From Fibrobacterota bacterium (lineage in GTDB: Bacteria > Fibrobacterota > Chitinivibrionia > Chitinivibrionales > Chitinispirillaceae): a stretch of 64,000 bases of DNA. The first letter of the stretch is position 1. Every line of letters starts with the position of its first letter. The notes beneath the pieces were generated by a model. The model saw only the letters and a list, made by a program, of their open reading frames with translations. It made no database searches and was not told the DNA's origin. The position numbers were made by a program, and so were the translations under genes. Of the stretch, positions 34,083 through 43,436 are shown in pieces. Location of the stretch: the NCBI GenBank assembly GCA_023412475.1, contig JAEYNR010000079.1, positions 62,001 through 126,000 of the forward strand, given 5' to 3'.

Positions 34083-35684
34083 TTATATCTTTGCTTCCGA
34101 AGAGATCCTATATGAACCTGGTTCTGAACTGGTACGGTATTTTTTTGTTTCTGCCGGTTCAAAGGTAAATTGATTTTCCTGGCGCAGCCGGTATTCAAGA
34201 TCACTATAGGATACATCCTGAACAATACCATCTTTTTGCAACGCCAGGGAAGCGGCAATACCCGCAGATTGTCCCAGAATCATGAAAACCGGTTCCATAC
34301 GGATTGCCCCATAAGCAACATGTGATGCAGAAATGCATACAGGGACAAGCAGGTTGGTGCACTGAGTTCTTTTGGGAGTAATGGTCCGATATGGGACTGG
34401 GAAAGGGGACAAGGGGGACAATTCTATGTCGCCTTCATTTATAGTTCTATAGGCGTGTACGACTCGTTTACAGTTATGGGAATCCATCCGGTAAGAACCC
34501 ATTGCGATGGAATCTTCTACTAATCCCCTTCCGATAGCATCGTTTTCGGTCAGCACATAATCGGAGATCATTCTGCGAGCTTCTCTGATATAAAGCTGCT
34601 GTGGCCAGTTACCACTGTCTGTAAACTCATCTGCAGCCAGCCCCCAATGTTGGGCTTCTTCTCGAACAATAGATGGGAGGCGTGGGTCGTTGGCACAGAA
34701 AAAAAAGATTCCCATCTGATAATCATAGTGATTTTGGAAAATTTGTTCTCTGGTTATGTAATCTCCCTCTGGCCAGCCGTAGTTTCCACCAATGAAATCG
34801 GAATTGAAGGCACCCCAGTTATTATGATCTGCTTTCTGGTTAGGAATAGCTCTGGTGAGACCAAACAGATCAAAGATACCGCTACGTATGTAACGGTAGA
34901 GGATTTCGTAAGTATGCGGATCATAATTGCCTGGTTTACTGAACTCGATTTTGTTTTTAGAGTTGCTACAGAGACATAAGCGAAAATTGTATGCCTGGAT
35001 TCTATTATCGGCTTGCCCCTGTACCCCTATAGGAGCATTTTCGATAAAGGGAAGTAGCCCGCTTGAAGGATCGCCTTCTTTAAGATAAGGATCTACAAAC
35101 ATTTTAAAGTTATGATGGGTGGAATACTGGATGCCATTATAGAGCTCACAGTAAACCTCATTACTCTCTCTTCCGGTGGCATAACTAACTCCAGCTTTAG
35201 CCATCAGATCACCTTCATAACTGGCATCGATAAAAATCGAAGCCTTAAATTCTATACCTTTCTCTACCTGAAGGGAGATAATCCTGTTTGCAGCTTTTTC
35301 GACTCCTTTAAGTCTACATTCTGTAAAGAGAGAGATGTTTTTGTTTTGAAGCCAGTTGGAGTAAATTTTTAAAGCCGCATGGGGTTCAAAAAACCACTGT
35401 TCTTTATCAGTTCCATACCAGGCACCGATTTCTTTGTAAAATTTTTGGGCCAGACCACCTATGACATGCTTATTCCCAACATCTGTTGCCCCAAGTCCTG
35501 ATGTGGTCATTCCCCCGATATGTCGGTTGAATGCTAAAATTGTTACCCTCTTGCCCATAGTGGCAGCCTGAACAGCCGCACAAATACCTGCCGAAGTAGC
35601 CCCGTAAATACAGATATCAGAAAGAATTACCTGAGGATTACTCTCTTCAGGTACTTCATAATAATAGTGTGCTTTTGCATTCAT
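34083..35684 (-). CDS. FAD-dependent oxidoreductase (PF12831-like)
   Basis: 533 residues. A Rossmann motif ICIYGATSAGICAAVQAATMG (about 25-45) is followed by RHIGGMTTSGLGATDVGNK, the active-site stretch of the FAD_oxidored family, and by an internal ASIFIDASYEGDLMAKAG segment binding the cofactor. The C-terminus has APIR- and GQSAGIAASLAL-like FAD contacts (ILGQSAGIAASLALQKDG). Family members are found in carbohydrate-degrading bacteria and are often exported or sugar-linked, but this one has no signal peptide. The true substrate is unknown. The coupled peptidase gene downstream is an unusual neighbour. Confidence 0.87.
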   Translation of the reverse strand: MNAKAHYYYEVPEESNPQVILSDICIYGATSAGICAAVQAATMGKRVTILAFNRHIGGMTTSGLGATDVGNKHVIGGLAQKFYKEIGAWYGTDKEQWFFEPHAALKIYSNWLQNKNISLFTECRLKGVEKAANRIISLQVEKGIEFKASIFIDASYEGDLMAKAGVSYATGRESNEVYCELYNGIQYSTHHNFKMFVDPYLKEGDPSSGLLPFIENAPIGVQGQADNRIQAYNFRLCLCSNSKNKIEFSKPGNYDPHTYEILYRYIRSGIFDLFGLTRAIPNQKADHNNWGAFNSDFIGGNYGWPEGDYITREQIFQNHYDYQMGIFFFCANDPRLPSIVREEAQHWGLAADEFTDSGNWPQQLYIREARRMISDYVLTENDAIGRGLVEDSIAMGSYRMDSHNCKRVVHAYRTINEGDIELSPLSPFPVPYRTITPKRTQCTNLLVPVCISASHVAYGAIRMEPVFMILGQSAGIAASLALQKDGIVQDVSYSDLEYRLRQENQFTFEPAETKKYRTSSEPGSYRISSEAKI

Positions 35685-35902
35685 CTTTATTTACCTCGCT
35701 TAACTCCTTATTACTCTGAAAATAAGGGAGCAAATACCAATCCACTCTGAAGCCCCTGTCTCAGATAAATAAAACTATGGCCCCTTTTTAAACCTTGATT
35801 ATATAATCCTTCAATGGAGATGCTTCGGCATAGTGCTTGTAAATGATTGCAGATTTTTAAGATGATACAGGGTGTGCTATTACAATAGCTATGGGAGGTG
35901 TG

Positions 35903-36217
35903 ATGCATATTTTGGCAGAAATGGAAAATGAAAACAGTATTAAAGCAACACTGGATGGAAAGCTGGTTGCCGGAAAGCTAGATGATTTTAGGGAAAAAAT
36001 GAAAGAAATGATTAAAAATGGTCATAATTCTATAACTTTAGATATGAATAATGTCGACTTAATAGATTCGACAGGAATCGGTTTTCTGGCTGCTACCTAC
36101 AATTCTCTGTCAAAAAACGGAGGATCTCTTAGAATCATCGGCCTTTCAGAAGAAATGTATAGCTTTTTCACCAGTTTGCGATTGAATTCTTACTTTAAAA
36201 TTGAGAAACGTCAATAA
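35903..36217 (+). CDS. STAS-domain anti-sigma-factor-antagonist-like protein
   Basis: About 104 residues. The phosphorylatable serine/threonine region reads NNVDLIDSTGIGFLAATYNS, the SpoIIAA-type motif (DSxGxG, here with Thr after Ser). Start ATG 35903 lies four bases after GGGAGG; an ATG at 35891 would include that site. It is the first gene of the chemosensory operon. STAS proteins at the head of such clusters can tie chemosensory output to a Ser/Thr-kinase partner switch, but no kinase or phosphatase gene is seen here. Confidence 0.88.
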   Translation: MHILAEMENENSIKATLDGKLVAGKLDDFREKMKEMIKNGHNSITLDMNNVDLIDSTGIGFLAATYNSLSKNGGSLRIIGLSEEMYSFFTSLRLNSYFKIEKRQ

Positions 36218-36257
36218 TATCTAACATTAGTGCCTTTAAGTACAGGATATAATAATC

Positions 36258-39200
36258 ATGAGTGATAACCTGCTAATAGAATTTTTCGCAGAATGTCGTG
36301 AACACCTCCAGGACATCGAATCCGATCTTCTGGCAATAGAGCAGGAAGGTGATGATGCCGATATAGAACTTGTCAACAAGGTGTTTCGTGCTGCACATTC
36401 AATAAAAGGCGGATCGGCATTTTTTAACCTGGAGAAAATCAAAACACTGGCGCACCGGACTGAAACCGCTCTTGATATGATCCGATCACGAAAAATGAAA
36501 ATTAATGCCGAGACTGTAAATGTTCTATTTAATGCATTCGATGCTCTGCGCAATCTGATAAATGATCCTGAAGAATCAGTCCCTCACGATATTTCTTCTG
36601 TTGATCAGGCGCTTCAAAATCTGGTTGACCAAAGTTTTGGCAAGAAGACAAAAGGTATTCTTAAACGCAAAACGAATCTCAGCTCTGCTGATCGTAGCGA
36701 AAAAGTAGCAATACCTGAAGTAGATCTTCAGGCGGCACGTAAGAACTCTCAATATATCTACCTGATAGAATATGATCTTTTACATGATATTGAACGCAAG
36801 GGCAAATCTTTCTTAGTGCTTCTAAATTCGCTTTCAAAGATGGGTGTCATAATCGATACGTTTTTGCTTATTGAATCGATAGGAACACTGGAAGATTATC
36901 CAGGTAACTGCATACCGGTAAGAGTTGTTTACAGAACAGTGCTGGAACCAGGTTTAATTGATCATGCTGTTGAGGCCCAAAAACGCAAAATTCACCTCCT
37001 GCTTAAACCAAACGACAATAAACCAGAGAGCTTGGACAGTGAAATCAAATCAACTGCCAAGAAGGCAGAAGGGGGTAAAAAAAACACCCAGACCAAAAAG
37101 CGAAATGAAAATGTTAAAACTCTTACCACTGCAAATACCGATAATCAGAACCAGAAGGGTAAAAGTATGAAAACTATTACACCTGTCAGTACTGATAATC
37201 ATGACCAGAGTCTTAAAAGTGCAGAAGAAAAAAGCTTGAATTTAAAAAATGTATTTGAAACGGTAAGAATTAATGTTCAGTCACTGGACACCTTAATGTC
37301 TCAGGCTGGTGAACTGGTCTTGAGCAGAAATCAATTGGTCGATGCAATTTCCCGTAATGACAAACGAGCTGTCTCCACCTCTGCTCAGAGATTGAGTTTT
37401 GTGATCTCTGAGCTTCAGGAAGCCGTAATGCAAACCAGACTGCAGCCGATAGGAAATATTTTCAACAAGTTTCCAAGAATGATCAGGGACATGTCCCAAA
37501 TCTTGAACAAGAAGCTGAATCTGGTAATTGATGGTAAAGACGTTGAAATGGATAAGACAATAATAGAAGGGCTAAGCGATCCGCTTACCCATATGGTCAG
37601 AAATGCCGCAGATCACGGCATCGAGTCTTTACAGCAAAGATTGCAGTCTGGTAAACCCTCTGAAGGTACTATTAATTTAAGGGCATTTCATGAAGCCGGC
37701 CATGTGGTAGTGGAAGTTGAAGATGATGGCGGGGGAATAGATGCCGGAAAAATCATCAACAAAGCATTGTCGCTGGGCCTAATTAATGAAGAAAAAATTA
37801 AAGGTTTAACCGATCATGATAAAAACGCCCTCATTTTTCTGCCTGGTCTATCGACTGCAGAAAAAATTACTGAAACTTCAGGCAGGGGCGTGGGAATGGA
37901 TGTGGTTAAAAACAACCTAGACCGGCTTGGCGGGAAGGTTTCTATACATTCCATAAAGGGAAAAGGCACAATTTTCACCATAAAACTTCCATTGACTCTA
38001 GCTATTATACCATCTCTGATAGTAGTGGAGGAAAAGGAGCGCTTCGCAATACCTCAGGTAAACGTAGTGGAATTGTTGAGAATACGGGCTTCTCAGGTAA
38101 AGGAAAGAATCCAGGTGGTAGGGGATGCAGAAGTAGTGGTCGTTCGGGGAGAACTCATTCCGGTGGTAAGATTTGCAGACATCCTTGGAATCATTAAAAC
38201 ATATACAGATCCGAATACAAATAGTGGGCAGATCGACAGAAGGGAAAAGATTGCCGATCGGCGTAGCAAGGAAATAAATTTCAATGGTGAATATATCAAA
38301 AATGAAAACCCAGAGCGGGTAAACCTCAGAACAGGAATGGATCGCAGGACAGAACGATCTAGTGATCTTAACATAGTAATTATATCAAGTGGGTTACTTG
38401 AGTACGGGCTTGTAGTGGATGAATTACGGGATACCGAGGAGATTGTGGTGAAGCCGCTTGGATCACATCTGAAAGGGATACAGGAGTATGCAGGCGCTAC
38501 CATTATGGGAGATGGAGAGGTCGCATTGATTCTTGATATAAATGGAATAGCGCTTAAAGCCGGGATAACTTCCGTTTCAGCAGTAAATGAAAAAAAGAAA
38601 CGCTCTGATGAGAGTTCTGTTTCCAGAGACAGTACACACTCTCTATTGTTATTTAATAACCAGGAAAATGAGACATGTGCAGTCCCTCTTGATCTGGTCC
38701 AAAGGGTGGAAAAAATCAAAGCTGAGCAGATTGAATTTAAAGGGGGTATCCGTACAATGCTGTATAGAGGTGCTTCTTTGCAGCTAGTTCAACTGGCAGA
38801 TTTGGCAAAAGTAGAACCTGTTCCCTTAAGTGGTGAACTGGCAGTGGTGGTGACTTCTGTTTCCAATCATAATATTGGATTATTGGGATTAATGCCGGTA
38901 TCTGTGGTTGAAAAAGAATTTACGGTTGATATCAGCACTCACAGACAGCATGGGATTAGTGGCTCGGTAATCATAAATGATAAAACAGTGCTTATGGTGG
39001 ATATCTTTGAACTGATAGACAATCTTCACCCGGATTGGGAAATTGAATCCAGAAAAGAGCATATGGGGAATTCTGCAACTCTTCTTCTGGTTGAAGATTC
39101 CGAATTTTTCCGCAGCCAGGTGGCAAAATACCTTGAGGATGGAGGACATAGTGTAATTACAGCCATAGATGGGATTGATGGCTGGGAAAAATTGCTTGCT

Positions 39201-39458
39201 AATAAAGACAAAATAAGCATTGTTGTAACTGATATTGAAATGCCCCGTATGAACGGATTTGAATTATGCAGCAAAATACGCTGTGAATTTTATAATAAAA
39301 CCATACCAGTGATAGCACTAACGTCTCTTGCTGGTGAAGAAGACAAGATGAAAGGACTGCAAACAGGAATTACCGATTATCAGGTAAAACTGGATCGCGA
39401 TCGGCTTCTGAACAGTATAAGCAATCTTCTCACAGAAGTGGAAACTACAAATCAATAA
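36258..39458 (+). CDS. cheA: CheA histidine kinase with C-terminal receiver domain
   Basis: 1066 residues, long for CheA. Hpt domain with His47 in VFRAAHSIKGGSAFF; possible P2-like domain about 155-245; a Lys/Asn-rich linker (255-320); dimerisation domain near 330-400; HATPase with MVRNAADHGIE (about 445) and SGRGVGMDVVKNN; two CheW-like regions separated by a charged insert (about 660-700); and a receiver domain from about 940 with Asp992 in VVTDIEMP. The phospho-acceptor residues of both ends are intact, so this is a self-contained hybrid. No separate CheY is encoded in the window. This layout (CheA-REC with STAS) is typical of alternative-function or type-IV-pilus-type chemosensory systems. 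Confidence 0.95.
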   Translation: MSDNLLIEFFAECREHLQDIESDLLAIEQEGDDADIELVNKVFRAAHSIKGGSAFFNLEKIKTLAHRTETALDMIRSRKMKINAETVNVLFNAFDALRNLINDPEESVPHDISSVDQALQNLVDQSFGKKTKGILKRKTNLSSADRSEKVAIPEVDLQAARKNSQYIYLIEYDLLHDIERKGKSFLVLLNSLSKMGVIIDTFLLIESIGTLEDYPGNCIPVRVVYRTVLEPGLIDHAVEAQKRKIHLLLKPNDNKPESLDSEIKSTAKKAEGGKKNTQTKKRNENVKTLTTANTDNQNQKGKSMKTITPVSTDNHDQSLKSAEEKSLNLKNVFETVRINVQSLDTLMSQAGELVLSRNQLVDAISRNDKRAVSTSAQRLSFVISELQEAVMQTRLQPIGNIFNKFPRMIRDMSQILNKKLNLVIDGKDVEMDKTIIEGLSDPLTHMVRNAADHGIESLQQRLQSGKPSEGTINLRAFHEAGHVVVEVEDDGGGIDAGKIINKALSLGLINEEKIKGLTDHDKNALIFLPGLSTAEKITETSGRGVGMDVVKNNLDRLGGKVSIHSIKGKGTIFTIKLPLTLAIIPSLIVVEEKERFAIPQVNVVELLRIRASQVKERIQVVGDAEVVVVRGELIPVVRFADILGIIKTYTDPNTNSGQIDRREKIADRRSKEINFNGEYIKNENPERVNLRTGMDRRTERSSDLNIVIISSGLLEYGLVVDELRDTEEIVVKPLGSHLKGIQEYAGATIMGDGEVALILDINGIALKAGITSVSAVNEKKKRSDESSVSRDSTHSLLLFNNQENETCAVPLDLVQRVEKIKAEQIEFKGGIRTMLYRGASLQLVQLADLAKVEPVPLSGELAVVVTSVSNHNIGLLGLMPVSVVEKEFTVDISTHRQHGISGSVIINDKTVLMVDIFELIDNLHPDWEIESRKEHMGNSATLLLVEDSEFFRSQVAKYLEDGGHSVITAIDGIDGWEKLLANKDKISIVVTDIEMPRMNGFELCSKIRCEFYNKTIPVIALTSLAGEEDKMKGLQTGITDYQVKLDRDRLLNSISNLLTEVETTNQ

Positions 39459-39482
39459 TATTTATAAGTGGAGAATATTAGT

Positions 39483-41156
39483 ATGAATTTTATAAATGAT
39501 ATGAAAATCGGTAAGCGTTTGGCAATTGGATTCGGTGCTGTCTCTGTTTTAATGATGCTCTCTGTTGTTATTGCTGTTTCAACGTCATACAACATTCAGA
39601 AAACTGCAAACAGGACTCTGGTATCTGGAAGCAAGTTGAATGATGCTATGGAGCTCTCTGAGACAGTTCAAAGTATCAGTGAAAAAATGACTTCATTGTT
39701 AATTTCTAAAGAGGATAGTGAAAAGGCAAAGTATAAGGAAACAATCGAAGAATACCGGAATAATTATAAATCAATAATGGAAAAACTATCCTCGGCAGCC
39801 GACAAAGATGAAAAGCAATTACTGGGTGTGATTAATGAAGAGATGGTTGGAGCCAGAGCGCTTCTTGAAAAAGCAATAGGAACTTTATATGCTGGAAACC
39901 AGGAGGAGGCTGTCAATATTTATCTTCTGAAGGCTGTTCCGGCAGGCGAAAAGTTAATTAAGGCAACCAAGGAATACGTAAATCATCAAAATCAGAAACT
40001 GATAAAAGATGAAAGTAACAGAAAATCTGCATTTTCCAGAGGAAACCAGCTTTTATTGGCAGCTATTTTGATTTCTTTAATTTTATCGGTCTTTTTTGCC
40101 GTTTCTGCCATCCAAAGTATCGTGATTCCAATTTCAAATGTAGAGTCACATCTGAAAGAGGTATCTGATGGAAAAATCTCCAGCAATGTTTCCCAGGATC
40201 TTGTTAGCCGTAAAGATGAAGTCGGAGTATTGGCTGTAGCTTTACAGACCGTTGTTATCAGTCTTAGAAACATGATGTCAGAACTGTCTAAAGGAACTCA
40301 GACCTTGGCTACATCATCAACAGAACTCGCAACTATATTTCAAAAGGTAAATACAGATGTAAATGACATGAACAGCAAGGCAGCGACTGTTGCAACTGCT
40401 TCCCAACAGATGAGTGCCAACACCGATTCGGTAGCTTTAAAAATGGGAAATGCAAACAGCAACCTTTCCTCTGTTGCGATAGCTACAGAAGAGATGAGTG
40501 CTACCATTTCCGACATCGCTTCAAACGCAGAAAAGGCCCGGGATGTCAGTGGTGAGGCTATACAGCAAGGGGAGAATATTGTTGAGGTGGTGAAGAATCT
40601 GGGAATAGCTGCGCAGGACATAAGTACATTTACAGAAACAATAAACAAAATTTCTGCTCAAACAAATCTTTTGGCCCTTAATGCTACAATAGAAGCTGCA
40701 AGAGCAGGTGCTGCTGGTAAAGGTTTTGCTGTTGTAGCCAATGAAATCAAGACTCTTGCAGAACAGACTGCGTCTGCAACAGGGGAAATCAAAGGTAAAA
40801 TATCAGGGATACAGACAGCTACAGAAAGTGCAATTACAGATATTGAGCGCATAACCAAAATAATTAGAAATGTAGGTGAGATCGTTACTTCCATTGCTAC
40901 TGCTATCGAAGAGCAGGCAACGGTCACCAGAGATATTGCTTCCAATATCTCTCAGGCTACCGATGGTGTCAAAGATGCTAATGAAAAGATGAATCAAACT
41001 GCAAAAGCGTCAAGAACTATAACCGAGGATATAGAGTCGGTAAAACTTACTGTCAACGATGTTGTCCGGGCTACTGATCAGGTGAAATCTAACTCACAGG
41101 AACTATATGAGACAGCAGAAAATTTAGAGAAGATCGTCAAAAAATTCAAGGTGTGA
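39483..41156 (+). CDS. Methyl-accepting chemotaxis protein
   Basis: About 557 residues from the ATG at 39483; a GTG at 39468 is possible but GGAGA is well placed for the ATG. Two membrane segments (about 14-33 and 190-212) frame a four-helix-bundle sensor domain. HAMP domain follows, then the signalling domain with the conserved hairpin tip ISAQTNLLALNATIEAARAG and VVANEIKTLAEQTA. Methylation helices flank it with Q/E-rich pairs. There is no CheR-docking pentapeptide at the C-terminus. It lies between cheA and cheW and is probably the main receptor of this array. Confidence 0.95.
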   Translation: MNFINDMKIGKRLAIGFGAVSVLMMLSVVIAVSTSYNIQKTANRTLVSGSKLNDAMELSETVQSISEKMTSLLISKEDSEKAKYKETIEEYRNNYKSIMEKLSSAADKDEKQLLGVINEEMVGARALLEKAIGTLYAGNQEEAVNIYLLKAVPAGEKLIKATKEYVNHQNQKLIKDESNRKSAFSRGNQLLLAAILISLILSVFFAVSAIQSIVIPISNVESHLKEVSDGKISSNVSQDLVSRKDEVGVLAVALQTVVISLRNMMSELSKGTQTLATSSTELATIFQKVNTDVNDMNSKAATVATASQQMSANTDSVALKMGNANSNLSSVAIATEEMSATISDIASNAEKARDVSGEAIQQGENIVEVVKNLGIAAQDISTFTETINKISAQTNLLALNATIEAARAGAAGKGFAVVANEIKTLAEQTASATGEIKGKISGIQTATESAITDIERITKIIRNVGEIVTSIATAIEEQATVTRDIASNISQATDGVKDANEKMNQTAKASRTITEDIESVKLTVNDVVRATDQVKSNSQELYETAENLEKIVKKFKV

Positions 41157-41173
41157 GAAAAGCAGGAGATGGT

Positions 41174-41650
41174 ATGGAAAATAATTTAGATACTTCTGAT
41201 TCCGGTACACTGATTGCTACTTTTCTTCTAGATAACGCACTTTTCGGTATCGATGCAAATCAGATACAGGAAGTCGTTCAACTTAAAAAATTAACTCTGG
41301 TTTATAATGCACCTCTATATGTAAAAGGGGTAATGAATTTAAGAGGAAGGGTTGTAACGGTGATTGATCTGGGTGAAAAACTGGATCTGAAGCCTGTGTC
41401 AGAAAACGATGAAAACAGAGTGTTGATAGTAGAGTGGAAACAGGAATATATTGGAATCCTGGTCGAAGGTGTAAACGAGGTATTTCAGGTGGAAAAGGAC
41501 ACCATAAAACCAGCTCCCAGAAATGTAAATGGTATTCAGGCAGAATTTATTATCGGGGTTTTTAAAAATCGGGACGGAGTTGTAGCGGGTTTACTTGATT
41601 TCAATAAAATTCTGCATATCGAAGAAAGCCAGAAAAATTGTATGGAATGA
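41174..41650 (+). CDS. cheW: CheW-like coupling protein
   Basis: About 158 residues. FLLDNALFGIDANQIQEVVQ, VKGVMNLRGRVVTVIDLG and EYIGILVEGVNEVFQV are the CheW hallmarks. Start ATG 41174 sits five bases after AGGAG; an in-frame GTG at 41153 overlapping the receptor stop is less likely. It links the receptor to the CheA hybrid. Confidence 0.94.
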   Translation: MENNLDTSDSGTLIATFLLDNALFGIDANQIQEVVQLKKLTLVYNAPLYVKGVMNLRGRVVTVIDLGEKLDLKPVSENDENRVLIVEWKQEYIGILVEGVNEVFQVEKDTIKPAPRNVNGIQAEFIIGVFKNRDGVVAGLLDFNKILHIEESQKNCME

Positions 41651-41678
41651 CCTTTAGTGTGGTCCGGAAAGGTATTTT

Positions 41679-42515
41679 GTGTTACCGATTTTGACTCAGG
41701 ATTTCAAGATCTGGAGTAATTATATAAAAAATATCTGTGGTACTCAAATTGACAGTAATAAGGCATATCTTATTGAAAACAGACTTTTTCCAATACTTCA
41801 GGAGACTAAAAGCGTTTCATGGATTGATTTATATATAAAAGTAAAAGCTGATATAACTGGTTCTCTAAAAAGAAAAGTTATCAATGCAATTACCACAAAT
41901 GAAACATCCTTTTTTAGAGACACATCTCCTTTTGAGCTTCTACAGCATAAAATTTTGCCCGATTTGTTTGATATCCGTCAGAAAGAATACCACAACCAGA
42001 AAATCCCAATAAGAATCTGGAGTGCCGCATGTTCTACAGGTCAGGAATTATACAGTACTGCTATCGTAATCAGTGAGTTACTGGAAGGGAAAAGGCAATT
42101 TGATGTAAGATTGCTGGGTACAGATATATCAGATAATGTAATTGCCAAAGCCAGCTACGGAAAATACAATAAACTGGAAATCGAGCGGGGAATGACACAG
42201 GGCAGACTGGATAAGTTTTTTGTTAAGGATGACAACTTATGGAAAATCCGCGATGAAATAAGGGCTATGGCAACATTTAAAATGATGAATTTACTTGAGC
42301 CAATTTACTTCCCATATAAATTTGACATTATTTTTTGTCGTAATGTAACCATCTATTTCACCGAAGAGGATAAAAAAAAACTGTATAACCGTTTAGCTGA
42401 TATACTGGCCAAGGATGGATACCTGATAATCGGAGCAACCGAATCAATCGGTGATTTATGTCCTGAGCTCAAATCCTTCAGGTATATAAGATCTGTATAC
42501 TATCAGCATGAATAG
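41679..42515 (+). CDS. cheR: CheR-type chemoreceptor methyltransferase
   Basis: 278 residues starting with GTG (preceded by GGAAAGG). The N-terminal helical domain is followed by ITTNETSFFRD, the S-adenosylmethionine loop IRIWSAACSTGQELYS, and FDIIFCRNVTIYF, all typical of CheR. It methylates glutamates of the receptor encoded in the same operon. No cheB methylesterase gene is present in the window. Confidence 0.95.
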   Translation: MLPILTQDFKIWSNYIKNICGTQIDSNKAYLIENRLFPILQETKSVSWIDLYIKVKADITGSLKRKVINAITTNETSFFRDTSPFELLQHKILPDLFDIRQKEYHNQKIPIRIWSAACSTGQELYSTAIVISELLEGKRQFDVRLLGTDISDNVIAKASYGKYNKLEIERGMTQGRLDKFFVKDDNLWKIRDEIRAMATFKMMNLLEPIYFPYKFDIIFCRNVTIYFTEEDKKKLYNRLADILAKDGYLIIGATESIGDLCPELKSFRYIRSVYYQHE

Positions 42516-42686
42516 AGCTGAATTTCAAACCAGAAAAAAGACGAATGTCTGTTTTAAAAACAATGGATAAAACAAAAAAATCGCAGAGCGTTTAATAAAA
42601 CTATTGCCGCAGCGAAGTTTTAGTATTAAAATACTCTAATACCGGTACCATTATTAATCATTACACTCCATCTGAAGGAACACTCC

Positions 42687-42956
42687 ATGACTAACCAAGT
42701 TGTTAATGTGAATGATCAACTGGAATTCTCTGATTCTCTGATAAATGATATACTTCAAACCGGTAAAAACCTACAGTCAAGAATCACATTAAAGAGAAAT
42801 AATCATGTAGCTGATTGTCGCTCGATTCTAGAGGTTTTATTACTGGGAACAGAAAAATGTCCTCAGCTTGAGATTTTTGCCGACGGAGAAGATGAGCAGA
42901 TAGCTGTTCAGAAAATCAGCAATATTTTTAAACATCAGGAAAAAGCTGAACCCTGA
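42687..42956 (+). CDS. HPr-like domain protein lacking the phosphorylatable histidine
   Basis: 89 residues. Residues 30-85 follow HPr: SRITLKRNNHVADCRSILE, then LLLGTEKCPQLEIFADGEDE and a closing helix. The Ser-46-like serine lies in RSILEVLLLG. The N-terminal GLHARPA loop with the active histidine is replaced by NVNDQLEFSDSLIND, with no histidine there. It cannot be a normal phosphotransferase carrier; it resembles Crh-type or purely regulatory HPr-fold proteins. It lies 170 bases after cheR on the same strand, suggesting a link to the chemosensory operon. Confidence 0.72.
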   Translation: MTNQVVNVNDQLEFSDSLINDILQTGKNLQSRITLKRNNHVADCRSILEVLLLGTEKCPQLEIFADGEDEQIAVQKISNIFKHQEKAEP

Positions 42957-43436
42957 AGTTTGTAGCCTGTGGTCAGTCTGGCTGCTGACGTTTTGCTTGC
43001 CTATAATTCTGCATGATGTCGTCCCTGGGGGCTGGGGGAATAGGGATAAGTGCCAGAGATCTGCGACCTTGTCCATAGTGGGATGTCTGCGGACTTACAA
43101 ATCTGTGTGTTTTTGCCCTTATCCCTACAGAGATTAAATGTTTGCAGCCCTGAAAAATAACACAAATCAAATTACTGGAACCCCCGATTTTTATTGGACG
43201 ATCTCCTGAAAACAGATTGATTCTTTTTGTTTTCCAAATATTTTAATATCCTGGAAATCGGAAGATTTGGGCTAATTTCCCCTTTTTTTAGCAACCAGAA
43301 TGAACATTTCACTTTAAAATTGTACTAAGTATGATGAATTAGGACTATGAATTGAAATCTTCATTGTGATTCGGTTCAGAAAAATTAACCAAAATATTAT
43401 GATTTAAAATGATTTAAAAAATTGAGGAGTGACCCT
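42957..43436. other. Intergenic region with a possible structured RNA
   Basis: The stretch 42960-43165 has more G and C than its surroundings and contains a perfect 10-bp stem, TAGGGATAAG (43041-43050) with CTTATCCCTA (43118-43127). Inner short pairings such as GTCC/GGAC enclose CAT/ATG. A second stem GTCAG/CTGAC lies at about 42972-42989. It matches none of the common housekeeping RNAs or riboswitches I know. After 43165 the DNA is plain AT-rich. Confidence 0.4.

Noticed and set aside
35685..35902. A sigma-54 or sigma-28 promoter before the STAS gene
   Set aside because: No GG-N10-GC or TAAA-N15-GCCGATAA pattern with acceptable match was found.
42957..43170. Candidate 6S, SRP, tmRNA or RNase P RNA in the GC-richer gap
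   Set aside because: None of the conserved core sequences of these RNAs was found; only an unassigned long stem remains, so it is listed as a finding without a family name.
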